Translations under genes and position numbers: made by a program
The notes under the pieces: generated by a model
Databases searched by the model: none
Told to the model about the DNA's origin: nothing
What the model saw: the letters and a program-made list of their open reading frames with translations, nothing else
Shown here: positions 45,222-55,174 of the stretch, in pieces
How the letters are laid out: every line of letters begins with the position of its first letter
Position numbering within the stretch: position 1 is the first letter of the stretch
DNA from: Pseudomonas citronellolis
Lineage (GTDB): Bacteria; Pseudomonadota; Gammaproteobacteria; Pseudomonadales; Pseudomonadaceae
NCBI RefSeq assembly: GCF_900112375.1
Contig: NZ_FOLS01000012.1
Location: forward strand, 115,761-179,760
DNA: 64,000 nucleotides
Reading direction: 5' to 3'

Positions 45222-45863
45222 ATGTTCAGCCTGCCCCACCCGTCGCCCCGCGACCTGCCGTACCGCCGCGGCGAAACCGCCATCCTCTTCGTCGACATGC
45301 AGAACGCCTGGGTCATCCCCGGCCGCGACGCCCACGTCGACGCGGACAAGGCCCGCTACTTCTACGAGCGCGTGGAGCGTCAGGTCATCCCCAACCAGCA
45401 GCGCCTGCTGGCGGCCATGCGCGGCGCCGGGCAGAACGTGCTGCACACCATCATCGAAAGCCTCACCGCCGACGGCCGCGACCGCTCCCTGGACCACAAG
45501 CTGTCGGACATGCACCTGCCCAAGGGCCACCCCGACGCTCAGGTGATCGATGCGCTGGCGCCGGCCGAGAACGAAATCGTCCTGCCCAAGACCTCGTCCG
45601 GGGTCTTCAACTCCACCGCCATCGACTACGTACTGCGCAACCTCAACGTGCGCCACCTGATCGTCTGCGGCGTGGTCACCGACCAGTGCGTGGACATGGC
45701 CGTGCGCGACGCCGCCGACCGCGGCTACCTGGTGACCCTGGTCGAGGACGCCTGCGCCACCCACACCGCCGAGCGCCACCAGGCCTGCCTGGAAGCCATC
45801 AAGGGCTATTGCTGGATCGCCGACACCGACGCGGTGCTGGCGCGTATCGCCGACCTCGCCTGA
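45222..45863 (+). CDS. Isochorismatase-family cysteine hydrolase
   Basis: 213 aa. Catalytic triad of the cysteine-hydrolase family: Asp in ILFVDMQNAW near 24, Lys in VLPKTSSGVFN near 125, Cys in VVTDQCVDMAVRDAADRGY near 158 with the preceding cis-peptide. Such enzymes cleave ureido, amide or carbamoyl bonds. ATG 45222 has GAGGA at the right spacing; ATG 45216 overlaps the rpiR stop but its spacing is too short. Equivalent to PA5507. Substrate unknown. Confidence 0.9.
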   Translation: MFSLPHPSPRDLPYRRGETAILFVDMQNAWVIPGRDAHVDADKARYFYERVERQVIPNQQRLLAAMRGAGQNVLHTIIESLTADGRDRSLDHKLSDMHLPKGHPDAQVIDALAPAENEIVLPKTSSGVFNSTAIDYVLRNLNVRHLIVCGVVTDQCVDMAVRDAADRGYLVTLVEDACATHTAERHQACLEAIKGYCWIADTDAVLARIADLA

Positions 45864-45877
45864 CCGCGGAGCACGCC

Positions 45878-47209
45878 ATGAGCCAAGCCACCGGGCCGCT
45901 GCACCTGAGCAGCTTCGTCACCACCGACCTCGCCGGCGTCACCCGCGGCCGCTCGCTGCCGGCCGCCGCGGTCGCCGAGCAACTGGCCAGCGGCTGCGGC
46001 TGGGTGCCGGCGAACAGCGCGCTGACGCCGCAGGACATCATCGCCGACGACAACCCCTGGGGCAGCCACGGCGACCTGCGCCTGCTGCCCGACCCGCAGG
46101 CGCGCCTGTACCTGGAGCAGGGCCCGGACCCGCTGGCGCCGCCGCTGGACTACTACCACGGCGACCTGGTGGAGACCGACGGCACGCCCTGGCCGGTGTG
46201 CCCGCGCACCCTGCTGCGCGAGGAGATCGCCCGCTACCGCGCGCTGGGCCTGCAGGTCACCGCCGCCTTCGAACACGAATTCACCCTGCTCGGCCTGCCC
46301 GAAGGCCCGGGCGGCGCCTTCTCGCTGCAGGCCCAGCGCGCCGCCGGCAACTTCCCCGGCTGGCTGATGGCGGCGCTGGAGCAGGCCGGCGCCGAACCGG
46401 AGATGTTCCTCCCCGAATACGGCCGCCTGCAGTACGAGGTGACCTGCCGCCCGACCCAGGGCGTGGCCGCCGCCGACCGCGCGGTGAACGTGCGCGAGCT
46501 GACCCGCGAGATCGCCCGCCAGATGGGCCTGGGCACCTGCTTCTCGCCGCTGCGCGCGCCGGGCGAGGTCACCAACGGCGTGCACCTGCACCTGAGCCTG
46601 CAGGGCCTCGACGGCACCCCGCTGTTCTACGATGCCGAGCAGCCGGACAACCTCTCGCAGACCGCACGCCACTGGGCCGCCGGCGTGCTGCGCCACCTGC
46701 CGGCTCTGTGCGCGTTGAGCGCGCCGACGGCAGTTTCCTACCTGCGCCTGAAGCCGCACCACTGGAGCGCCGCCTATGCCTGCCTGGGCCTGCGCAACCG
46801 CGAGGCGGCGCTGCGCATCTGCCCGGTGGTGAGCCTCGGCGGCAAGCCGCTGGCGCGCCAGTTCAACCTGGAGTTCCGCCCGATGGACGCCACCGCCTCG
46901 CCGCACCTGGCCATGGCCGCGGTGCTCATCGCCGGCCGCCTGGGTCTGCAGGAGCGCCTGGCATTGAGCGCGGTCACCGACGTCGACCCGGACTCGCTGA
47001 GCGCTGCCGAGCGCGAAGCTCTCGGCATCCGCGCGCTGCCCGGCTCGCTGGAAGAAGCCCTGCAACTGCTGATGGACGATCACACGCTCTGCGCGCAGCT
47101 GCCGCCGGCGCTGCTGCAGACCTACTTCGCCATGAAGCGCCAGGAACTGGCGCTGACCCGCGACCTCACCGACGACCAGGTGTGCCAACGCTATGCCAGC
47201 CTCTACTGA
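45878..47209 (+). CDS. Glutamine synthetase-like gamma-glutamyl ligase (PauA family)
   Basis: 443 aa GS-fold ligase. Metal and substrate motifs: AAFEHEFTLL near 131, LQYEVTCRP near 188, NGVHLHLSLQG near 233, and Arg of RNREAALRICP near 306. Lacks the GlnA adenylylation loop, as GS-III/PuuA-like ligases do. Such enzymes attach glutamate to an amine. Equivalent to PA5508. It overlaps the next gene by 17 bases. Confidence 0.9.
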   Translation: MSQATGPLHLSSFVTTDLAGVTRGRSLPAAAVAEQLASGCGWVPANSALTPQDIIADDNPWGSHGDLRLLPDPQARLYLEQGPDPLAPPLDYYHGDLVETDGTPWPVCPRTLLREEIARYRALGLQVTAAFEHEFTLLGLPEGPGGAFSLQAQRAAGNFPGWLMAALEQAGAEPEMFLPEYGRLQYEVTCRPTQGVAAADRAVNVRELTREIARQMGLGTCFSPLRAPGEVTNGVHLHLSLQGLDGTPLFYDAEQPDNLSQTARHWAAGVLRHLPALCALSAPTAVSYLRLKPHHWSAAYACLGLRNREAALRICPVVSLGGKPLARQFNLEFRPMDATASPHLAMAAVLIAGRLGLQERLALSAVTDVDPDSLSAAEREALGIRALPGSLEEALQLLMDDHTLCAQLPPALLQTYFAMKRQELALTRDLTDDQVCQRYASLY

Positions 47210-47936
47210 AAGCGGGATCTACCGCGAGCCGCCGTTCCGCCTGCTCAACCCGCAGGGCAAGAGCCCGGTGCTGCTGGTCTGCGAGCACGCCAGCCGCTAC
47301 ATCCCGGCGGAACTGGCGCAGCTCGGCCTGGACGACGCCGCGGCGCAGGAGCACATCGCCTGGGACATCGGCGCCCTGGCCCTGGCCGAAGCACTGGCCG
47401 AGCGCCTCGACGCGCCGCTGCTGGCGGCCGGCTACTCGCGCCTGCTGATCGACCTGAACCGCCCGCTGGCGGCGCCGGACAGCATTCCCGAGCACAGCGA
47501 GGTCTACCCCATCCCCGGCAACCTGGGGCTGGGCGAGGCGAACCGCCGTGAACGCCAGGCGCGCCTGTTCGAACCCTTCCACCGTGCCCTGGCCGAGCTG
47601 ATCGACCAGCGCCAGGCGGCCGGGCAACCGACGCGCATCGTCGGCGTGCACAGCTTCACCCCGAGCTACCGCGGCGTGCCGCGGCCGTGGATCGCCGGCG
47701 TGCTCTATGGCCGCGCCGAAGGCTATGCGCAGCGGATAGTCGACGGCCTGCGCCAGGGCGGCGGCGAGATCGGCGCCAACCAGCCCTACGACATCGACCC
47801 GGCCGAGGACATGACCGTGCCGGTGCACGGCGACGAGCGCGGCATCGACGCCGTGCTCCTGGAAATCCGCAACGACGGGCTGCGCGAAGCCGCCGCCGTC
47901 CAGGCCTGGGCCGAGCGCCTGGCGCCCTGGCTGTAA
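47193..47936 (+). CDS. N-formylglutamate amidohydrolase-family protein
   Basis: 247 aa FGase-domain (HutG-like) zinc hydrolase. VLLVCEHASRYIP near 27, AWDIGALALAEALA near 53, RLLIDLNRP near 83, VGVHSFTPSYRG near 150 and AVLLEIRND near 223. The overlap with the ligase gene suggests coupled expression. No histidine-utilisation genes are nearby, so the substrate is probably another N-acyl or gamma-glutamyl compound. Equivalent to PA5509. Confidence 0.9.
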   Translation: MPASTESGIYREPPFRLLNPQGKSPVLLVCEHASRYIPAELAQLGLDDAAAQEHIAWDIGALALAEALAERLDAPLLAAGYSRLLIDLNRPLAAPDSIPEHSEVYPIPGNLGLGEANRRERQARLFEPFHRALAELIDQRQAAGQPTRIVGVHSFTPSYRGVPRPWIAGVLYGRAEGYAQRIVDGLRQGGGEIGANQPYDIDPAEDMTVPVHGDERGIDAVLLEIRNDGLREAAAVQAWAERLAPWL

Positions 47937-48013
47937 GCCCAAGAACAAGAAACGCCGTCGCGCTCGCGGCGCAGACAACAACGACAAAGCTGCCGAATCG
48001 AGAGGACTCCCCC

Positions 48014-49357
48014 ATGGCCATCGAACAGTTTGGCTACCAGCAACAGCTCCGCCGCAGTCTTTCCCTGACCGACCTTGTCGTCTACGGGATGATCTTCATG
48101 ATCCCCATCGCGCCCTTCGGCGTGTATGGCTGGGTCCACGCCGACTCCCAGGGCATGGTGCCCATGGCCTACCTGGTGGGCATGCTGGCGATGCTCTTCA
48201 CCGCCCTGAGCTACGGCGCCATGGCCCGCGCCTTCCCCATCGCCGGCTCGGTGTATTCCTACGCCCAGCGCGGCATCCACCCGCACGTCGGCTTCCTCGC
48301 CGGCTGGGTGCTGCTGCTGGACTACCTGCTGATCCCGCCGCTGCTCTACGTGTTCAGCGCGCTGGCGCTCAACCACCTGTTCCCGGAAGTGCCGAAGCTG
48401 GTGTGGATGCTCGCCTTCCTGGTCTCGGCGACCCTGGTGAACCTGCGCGGCATCACCTTCGCCGCGCGCTTCAACCTGCTGTTCCTGATCGCCGAGATGA
48501 TCGTCCTGGCGATCTTCCTGGTGGTCGGCTACCACGCCCTGGAAGGCGGTATGGGCAGCGGCCGGCTGACCCTGGCGCCGCTGTACCAGCCGGAGCACTT
48601 CGACCTCGGCCTGGTGATGAAGGCGGTGTCCATCGCCGTGCTGTCGTTCCTCGGCTTCGACGCCATCTCCACCCTCGCCGAAGAGGTCAAGGGCGACCCG
48701 GCCAAGCAGATCGGCCGCGCCTCGCTGATCGCGCTGTTCGTCATGGGCGGCATCTTCGTCCTGCAGACCTGGCTGGCCACCGACCTGGCCGCGGGCATGA
48801 CCTTCCAGTCCGCCGACACCGCCTTCTACGAGATAGCCGAGGCCGCCGGCGGCAAGTGGCTGTCGACCCTGACCGCGGTGGCCACCGCGCTGGCCTGGGG
48901 CGTGACGGTATCGATCACCTCCCAGGCGGCGGTGTCGCGACTGCTCTACTCGATGGCCCGCGACGGCAAGCTGCCGCGGGTACTGGCCAAGGTCCACCCG
49001 CGCTACCAGACGCCCCACGTCAGCCTGTACCTGGTGGCGGTGCTGTCGCTGGGCATCGGCATCGCCTTCCTCGACGCGCCGGACGTGCTCACCTCGCTGG
49101 TCAACTTCGGCGCGCTCACCGGCTTCTGCCTGCTGCACCTGGCGGTGATCAACCACTACTTCATCCGCCAGAAGAGCGGCAAGGTGGTGCGCCACCTGCT
49201 GTGCCCGCTGGTGGGCCTGGCGATCATCGGCTACGTGCTGGTCAGCATGAGCGCCGACGCCCAGTACCTGGGCCTGGCCTGGATCGCCGTGGGCCTGGTG
49301 TACCTGGCGGTGCTGCACAAGCGCGGCAAGGCCGGCGAGCTGGCAACAGGGTTGTGA
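48014..49357 (+). CDS. APC-family amino acid/amine permease
   Basis: 447 aa, 12 predicted TM helices. SLTDLVVYGMIFMIPIAPFGVYG near 15-37, SYGAMARAFPIAGSVYSYAQRGI near 70 and SFLGFDAISTLAEEVKGDP near 210, the pattern of PuuP-like transporters. GAGGA precedes ATG 48014, and ACAACAACGACAA about 30 bases upstream is close to a CA motif. Likely imports the substrate of the ligase. Equivalent to PA5510. Confidence 0.9.
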   Translation: MAIEQFGYQQQLRRSLSLTDLVVYGMIFMIPIAPFGVYGWVHADSQGMVPMAYLVGMLAMLFTALSYGAMARAFPIAGSVYSYAQRGIHPHVGFLAGWVLLLDYLLIPPLLYVFSALALNHLFPEVPKLVWMLAFLVSATLVNLRGITFAARFNLLFLIAEMIVLAIFLVVGYHALEGGMGSGRLTLAPLYQPEHFDLGLVMKAVSIAVLSFLGFDAISTLAEEVKGDPAKQIGRASLIALFVMGGIFVLQTWLATDLAAGMTFQSADTAFYEIAEAAGGKWLSTLTAVATALAWGVTVSITSQAAVSRLLYSMARDGKLPRVLAKVHPRYQTPHVSLYLVAVLSLGIGIAFLDAPDVLTSLVNFGALTGFCLLHLAVINHYFIRQKSGKVVRHLLCPLVGLAIIGYVLVSMSADAQYLGLAWIAVGLVYLAVLHKRGKAGELATGL

Positions 49358-49378
49358 TCGCTGCGAGCATGGCTTCTC

Positions 49379-49545
49379 GTAGGAGCGAGCTTGCTCGCGA
49401 ACAAACGCGGTGCCATGCGGTTCGCGAGCAAGCTCGCTCCTACGAAGAGCACCCCGGTGCGGGGCTCTTCGTAGGATGGGTTGAGCTTTGGCGAAACCCA
49501 TGCGGCCATGGCGATGGGTATCGCTTCGCTCAACCCATCCTACGG
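49379..49545. repeat. REP pair and a GTAGGATGGGTTGAG inverted repeat
   Basis: REP core 49379-49401 and inverse 49421-49443, then CGTAGGATGGGTTGAGCTTT facing GCTCAACCCATCCTACG (about 49470-49545). The second family recurs once near 60186-60225. Lies between convergent permease and mifR. Confidence 0.8.
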
Positions 49546-49587
49546 TGAGGTGTCTCCCGTCCCTACGGTTCCGGGGAATTACGATCG

Positions 49588-50918
<1,331 letters not shown>

Positions 50919-50922
<4 letters not shown>

Positions 50923-52676
50923 GTCTCTTCGCTCGCGGCGGGCAGCACCAGGCGGAACAGCGCGCCGCCTTCGGGACGGTTGGCGGCCTCGAGGCGGCCG
51001 CCGAGTTCGTGGACGATGCCGTAGGATACCGCCAGTCCCAGGCCGAGTCCCTCGCCCACCGGCTTGGTGGTGAAGAAGGGATCGAAGACGTTGCCCAGGT
51101 GCTCGGCGGCGATGCCCGCGCCGTTGTCGGCGACTTCCAGAATCCAGTACGGGTCCTCGCGACGCAGCGCCACCCCGATGTGCGGGCGCTCGGCGCCGGC
51201 CACTGCGTCCAGGGCGTTGCGCAGCAGGTTGACCAGCACCTGCTCCAGGCGGATGGCGTCGCCCAGCACCCAGGCCGGCACGCTGAGCACCTGGCTGATC
51301 TCCACCTGCTCGGCGCGGATGCGCGGCGTCAGCAATTGCAGGGCCTGGTCCAGCACGTGGCCCAGTTCGATGCGTTCGCGCAGGCCGCCGGGGGTCTTGC
51401 GGGCGAAGGTCTTCAGGTGGCCGGTCAGCGCGGCCATGCGTTCCAGCAGGTCGTCCAGGCGCGCCAGCGCGGCGCGCGCCTCGTCGCTGCGCCCGGCGTC
51501 CAGCAGCAAGCGCACGCTGGCCAGGTGCATGCGCTGGGCGGTCAGCGGCTGGTTGATCTCATGGGCCAGGGCCGCCGACATCTGCCCCAGGGCCGCCAGC
51601 TTGGCGGCCTGCACCAGGCCGTCCTGGGCGGTTTTCAGGGCGGCGGTGCGCTGTTCCACCAGTTGCTCCAGTTCCTCGCGGCTGCGCTGGCGCAGGCGGG
51701 CGATGCGCCAGCGCTGTTGCAGCAGCAGGGCCAGGAACACCAGCGTCAGCCAGGCCCCGGCGGCGGCCAGGCGCGCGGTGGCGACGTCGCTCTGCACGCC
51801 GCGGGCGTCGCGCAGCAGGTGCAGGGTCCAGTCGTCGTCGGGCAGGCTCAGGGATTGCCAGAGGTAGTCGGTTTCATCGTCCTTGGCGCCGACGCGCACC
51901 AGGCGGCTGTCCTCGCCCAGCGGCTGCAGGGTGCGGTGCCGCAGCGGGCTCAGCGGCTGGCGGTCGTACTGGCGGGTCTGCGCCAGTTCCAGGCGGGCGA
52001 AAGTGTCCAGCGGCTGCAGCTCGCGGTAGCGCCAGCCGGGGTGGTTGGCGAGGAAGACGATGCCCTTGGTGTCGCTGACCAGCACCAGGTCGGGGGTCTG
52101 GCTCCACTGCTGTTCCAGGTCGGGGAACTCCAGCTTGACCACGATGGCGCCGAGGAAGCGCCCGGCCTCGTCGCGCACCGCGTTGGCCAGGAAGTAGCCG
52201 GGGATGCCGGTGGTCACGCCCACCGCGTAGAAGCGCCCGGTGCCCTGGGCGATGGTCTGGCGGAAGTAGGGGCGGAAGGCGTAGTTGTGGCCGACGTAGC
52301 TGGTCGGCAGGCGCCAGTTGCTGGCGGCCACGGCCAGGCCGTCGCGGTCGAGCAGTTCCAGGGTGGAGGAGCGCGCCGCGGCGTTGATCCGCTCCAGCTT
52401 CAGGTTCAGCGCCCGCTGCAGTTCACCCGCGACCGGGCCGGCCAGGGCCTGGCGCAGTTCCGGGTCCAGGGCCAGCACCGCCGGCAGGCTGCGGTAGCGT
52501 TCCAGCAGGGTGCGCAGCGAGCTGACGTACAGCCCCAGCTGCTCGTGGGCCGCCTCGGCCTCGGCGAGCAGCGAGCGGTGCCGCGCCTTCTCCCCGGCCC
52601 AGTACACCGACAGCAGCAGGCCGGCCAGCACCAGCAGGCTGGCGAGGATCAGGCGCAGGGGACGGCTCGGGCTCAT
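50919..52676 (-). CDS. mifS: MifS: membrane sensor histidine kinase (DctB-like)
   Basis: 585 aa. TM about 8-28, periplasmic double-Cache/PAS-like domain about 30-285, TM about 290-310, coiled-coil linker, HisKA with His in SAALAHEINQPLTAQRM near 370, HATPase about 470-580 (NLLRNALDAV, DNGAGI, GEGLGLGLAVSYG). It overlaps mifR by ATGA. The NQPL H-box is the NtrB/DctB type that pairs with sigma-54 activators. ATG 52676 follows non-coding upstream sequence. Confidence 0.88.
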
Positions 52677-52779
52677 GGCGCTCGGTGCGGGTTGGCGGAG
52701 CGCGACCATAGCACGTCCGGGCACTGGTCCGGCGCGGCCGCGGGTCGCTACACTGCGCGACCCTCGAGGAGAACGTCCG

Positions 52780-53658
52780 ATGCAGCTGATCGCCTGGTCC
52801 CATTCCTGTTCCGCCGGCTTCACCCTGCGTGGCTGGCGCAGCGAACCCAGCGGCAAGCCGTTGCTGCACTTCCTGCATGGCAATGGTTTCTGCGGGCGGG
52901 CCTACGAGCCGATGCTCAAGCACCTGGCGCGGGACTTCGACCTCTGGCTGTGCGACGTCCAGGGCCACGGCGACAGCGACCACGGCGGGCGCTTCCATGG
53001 CTGGAACCGCAACGCCGAGATGGCCGTGGAGGCCTTCGAGGCCGGCCGCGCGGTCTACGGCGAGGTGCCGCGCTACGCCTGCGGGCACAGCTTCGGCGGG
53101 GTGCTCAGCAGCCTGATCCTGGCGCGCCATCCGCAGCTGTTCGAACGCGCGGCGTTGCTCGACCCGGTGCTGTTCACCCCGGCGATGATCGGCGTGATGG
53201 CGCTGTCCGAGGTGCTCGGCCTGCACGAGCGCAGGGCCATGGTGCAGAAGGCCAGGGCGCGGCGCAGCCAGTGGCCGGACCGCGCCGCCGCCTACGCCGG
53301 CCTGCACGGCCGCGGCATCTTCAAGGGCTGGACCGACGAGGCGCTATGGGCCTATGTGGAGAACGCCATCAAGGCGGTGGACGACGGCGTCGAGCTGAAA
53401 TGCCGGCCGAGCCGCGAGGCGGAAATCTTCAGCTCCTTCCCCAAGCGCCTGTGGCCGTCGCTGGCGAAAGTGAGCACGCCGACCCTGGTGCTGTTCGGCG
53501 AGCAGACCTACCCCTTCGTGCCCAGGTCGGTGGCCCGCTGGTGCGCGCAGAACACCCACGTCGGCGGGCAGAGCGTCGCCGGCGGGCATTGCTTCATGCA
53601 GGAATATCCACAGGACAGCGCCGAGCGGGTGGCGCGCTTCCTGCTCGGGCACGAGTAG
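52780..53658 (+). CDS. Cytosolic alpha/beta hydrolase
   Basis: 292 aa without signal peptide. HGNGFCGRAYEPM oxyanion loop near 33, DVQGHGDSD near 58, nucleophile elbow GHSFGG near 107, Asp/Glu in FGEQTY near 245, catalytic His in AGGHCFMQEYP near 272. Lipase or esterase-like, substrate unknown. GAGGA precedes ATG 52780. Its TAG stop abuts the stop of the convergent gene with no gap. Confidence 0.88.
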   Translation: MQLIAWSHSCSAGFTLRGWRSEPSGKPLLHFLHGNGFCGRAYEPMLKHLARDFDLWLCDVQGHGDSDHGGRFHGWNRNAEMAVEAFEAGRAVYGEVPRYACGHSFGGVLSSLILARHPQLFERAALLDPVLFTPAMIGVMALSEVLGLHERRAMVQKARARRSQWPDRAAAYAGLHGRGIFKGWTDEALWAYVENAIKAVDDGVELKCRPSREAEIFSSFPKRLWPSLAKVSTPTLVLFGEQTYPFVPRSVARWCAQNTHVGGQSVAGGHCFMQEYPQDSAERVARFLLGHE

Positions 53659-54120
53659 CTAGTCGCCGACCTTCTTGTCGGCGTGGTTGCGCCGCCACTC
53701 GTCCAGTCGCACCACCTCGGCCTTGTGCCGCGGCGCCTGCGGCTCGGCCGCGGGCGCCGGCAGGGCCTGGGCGATCTCCACCACCGCGCGCACCTCGTGG
53801 GGCTCGGGGTGGAAGCGGAAGGGCTCCAGCTCGATCGGGCCGGGGCGCTGGCCGAGCATGGTGATGCTGCCGTCGTAGCGGTCCTGGCCGCTGGCGGTGA
53901 ACTCGAAGCCGTATTCCCGGGCCAGGCAGAGCATGCCGTTGGCGCCGCGGCGCAGGCGCAGGCGACGCAGGGCGACGTTCTCGTCGAGCAGCTCCACCCC
54001 CTGCCGCGCGCAATGCTGGCGCGCCAGCTGCAGGGCGCGCTCGCGGATGCCGTGGGCGCGCCACCACCAGGCGGCGGCCGTGGCCAGCAGGAGGAATACG
54101 AAAAGGTTGCCCAAGGTCAC
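53659..54120 (-). CDS. DUF3301 family membrane-anchored protein
   Basis: 153 aa. N-terminal TM segment (LGNLFVFLLLATAAAWWW), a basic helix, then a small domain with CARQGVELLDENVALRRLRLRR and YGFEFTASGQDRYDGSITMLG, the DUF3301 signature, and an Ala/Pro-rich charged tail. Function unknown. Position corresponds to the small gene next to pdxY in PAO1. The C-terminal codons form a CGCCGAC/GTCGGCG hairpin. Confidence 0.85.
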   Translation of the reverse strand: MTLGNLFVFLLLATAAAWWWRAHGIRERALQLARQHCARQGVELLDENVALRRLRLRRGANGMLCLAREYGFEFTASGQDRYDGSITMLGQRPGPIELEPFRFHPEPHEVRAVVEIAQALPAPAAEPQAPRHKAEVVRLDEWRRNHADKKVGD

Positions 54121-54244
54121 TTCAAGGCTCCGCTCGGGAAGAGGCGCTCCAGCTTACCGAGTCTGTAGGAAAGCGGCGAGAGCCGCCGGTTCCCAGGTGG
54201 TGATTTGCGCCCCATACTGACACATCCAGTTGCAGGAATTCGTC

Positions 54245-55114
54245 ATGTCGTCGCGCACTCCCCACGTCCTCGCCATCCAGTCCCACGTCGTCTTCGGCCA
54301 TGCCGGCAACAGCGCCGCCGTGTTCCCGATGCGCCGCGTCGGGGTGAACGTCTGGCCGCTGAACACCGTGCAGTTCTCCAACCATACCCAGTATGGCCAC
54401 TGGACCGGCCAGGTGCTGCCGCCGGAGCAGATTCCGGCGCTGGTGGAGGGCATCGCCGCCATCGGCGAGCTGGGCAACTGCGACGCCGTGCTCTCCGGCT
54501 ACCTGGGCAGCGCCGCCCAGGGCCGCGCGATCCTCGAGGCGCTGGCGCGCATCCGCGAGGCCAACCCGCGGGCGATCTACCTGTGCGACCCGGTGATGGG
54601 CCATCCGGAGAAGGGCTGCATCGTAGCCCCGGAAGTCGGCGAGTTCCTGCTCCAGGAGGCCGCCGCGGTGGCCGACTACCTGTGCCCCAACCAGCTGGAG
54701 CTGGACAGCTTCTGCCAGCGCAGCCCGCAATCCCTGCAGGATTGCGTGGAGATGGCGCGCAGCCTGCTGGCGCGCGGCCCGAAGGCGGTGCTGGTGAAGC
54801 ACCTGAACTACCCGGGCAAGCCGTCGGACGCCTTCGAGATGCTGCTGGTCAGCGCCGAGGGCAGCTGGCACCTGCGCCGCCCGCTGCTGGCCTTCCCGCG
54901 CCAGCCGGTGGGTGTCGGCGACCTGACTTCCGGCCTGTTCCTGGCCCGCCTGCTGCTGGGCGAGGCGCCCTGCACGGCCTTCGAGTTCACCGCCGCGGCG
55001 GTGCACGAAGTGCTGCTGGAGACCCAGCACTGCGGCAGCTACGAACTGGAACTGGTGCGCGCCCAGGACCGCATCGCCCACCCGCGGGTGCGTTTCGAGG
55101 CGAAGGCGATCTGA
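54245..55114 (+). CDS. pdxY: Pyridoxal kinase PdxY
   Basis: 289 aa ribokinase-superfamily enzyme phosphorylating pyridoxal for PLP salvage. [46 protein letters not shown] at the N-terminus is the PdxY/PdxK signature. [13 protein letters not shown] near 112 and the anion-hole/catalytic Asp region [17 protein letters not shown] near 222 are intact. AGGA eight bases before ATG 54245. PLP supply fits a window rich in aminotransferases. Equivalent to PA5516. Confidence 0.95.
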   Translation: MSSRTPHVLAIQSHVVFGHAGNSAAVFPMRRVGVNVWPLNTVQFSNHTQYGHWTGQVLPPEQIPALVEGIAAIGELGNCDAVLSGYLGSAAQGRAILEALARIREANPRAIYLCDPVMGHPEKGCIVAPEVGEFLLQEAAAVADYLCPNQLELDSFCQRSPQSLQDCVEMARSLLARGPKAVLVKHLNYPGKPSDAFEMLLVSAEGSWHLRRPLLAFPRQPVGVGDLTSGLFLARLLLGEAPCTAFEFTAAAVHEVLLETQHCGSYELELVRAQDRIAHPRVRFEAKAI

Positions 55115-55174
55115 GGGCGGCGTCAACTCCTGTCGTCGAGGCGGGGCCGAAAGCGCTCGGCGCCCGCCGCGAAC

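Noticed and set aside
51009..53864. 951-codon plus-strand frame opposite mifS
   Set aside because: Shadow of mifS on the opposite strand and of the hydrolase gene out of frame.
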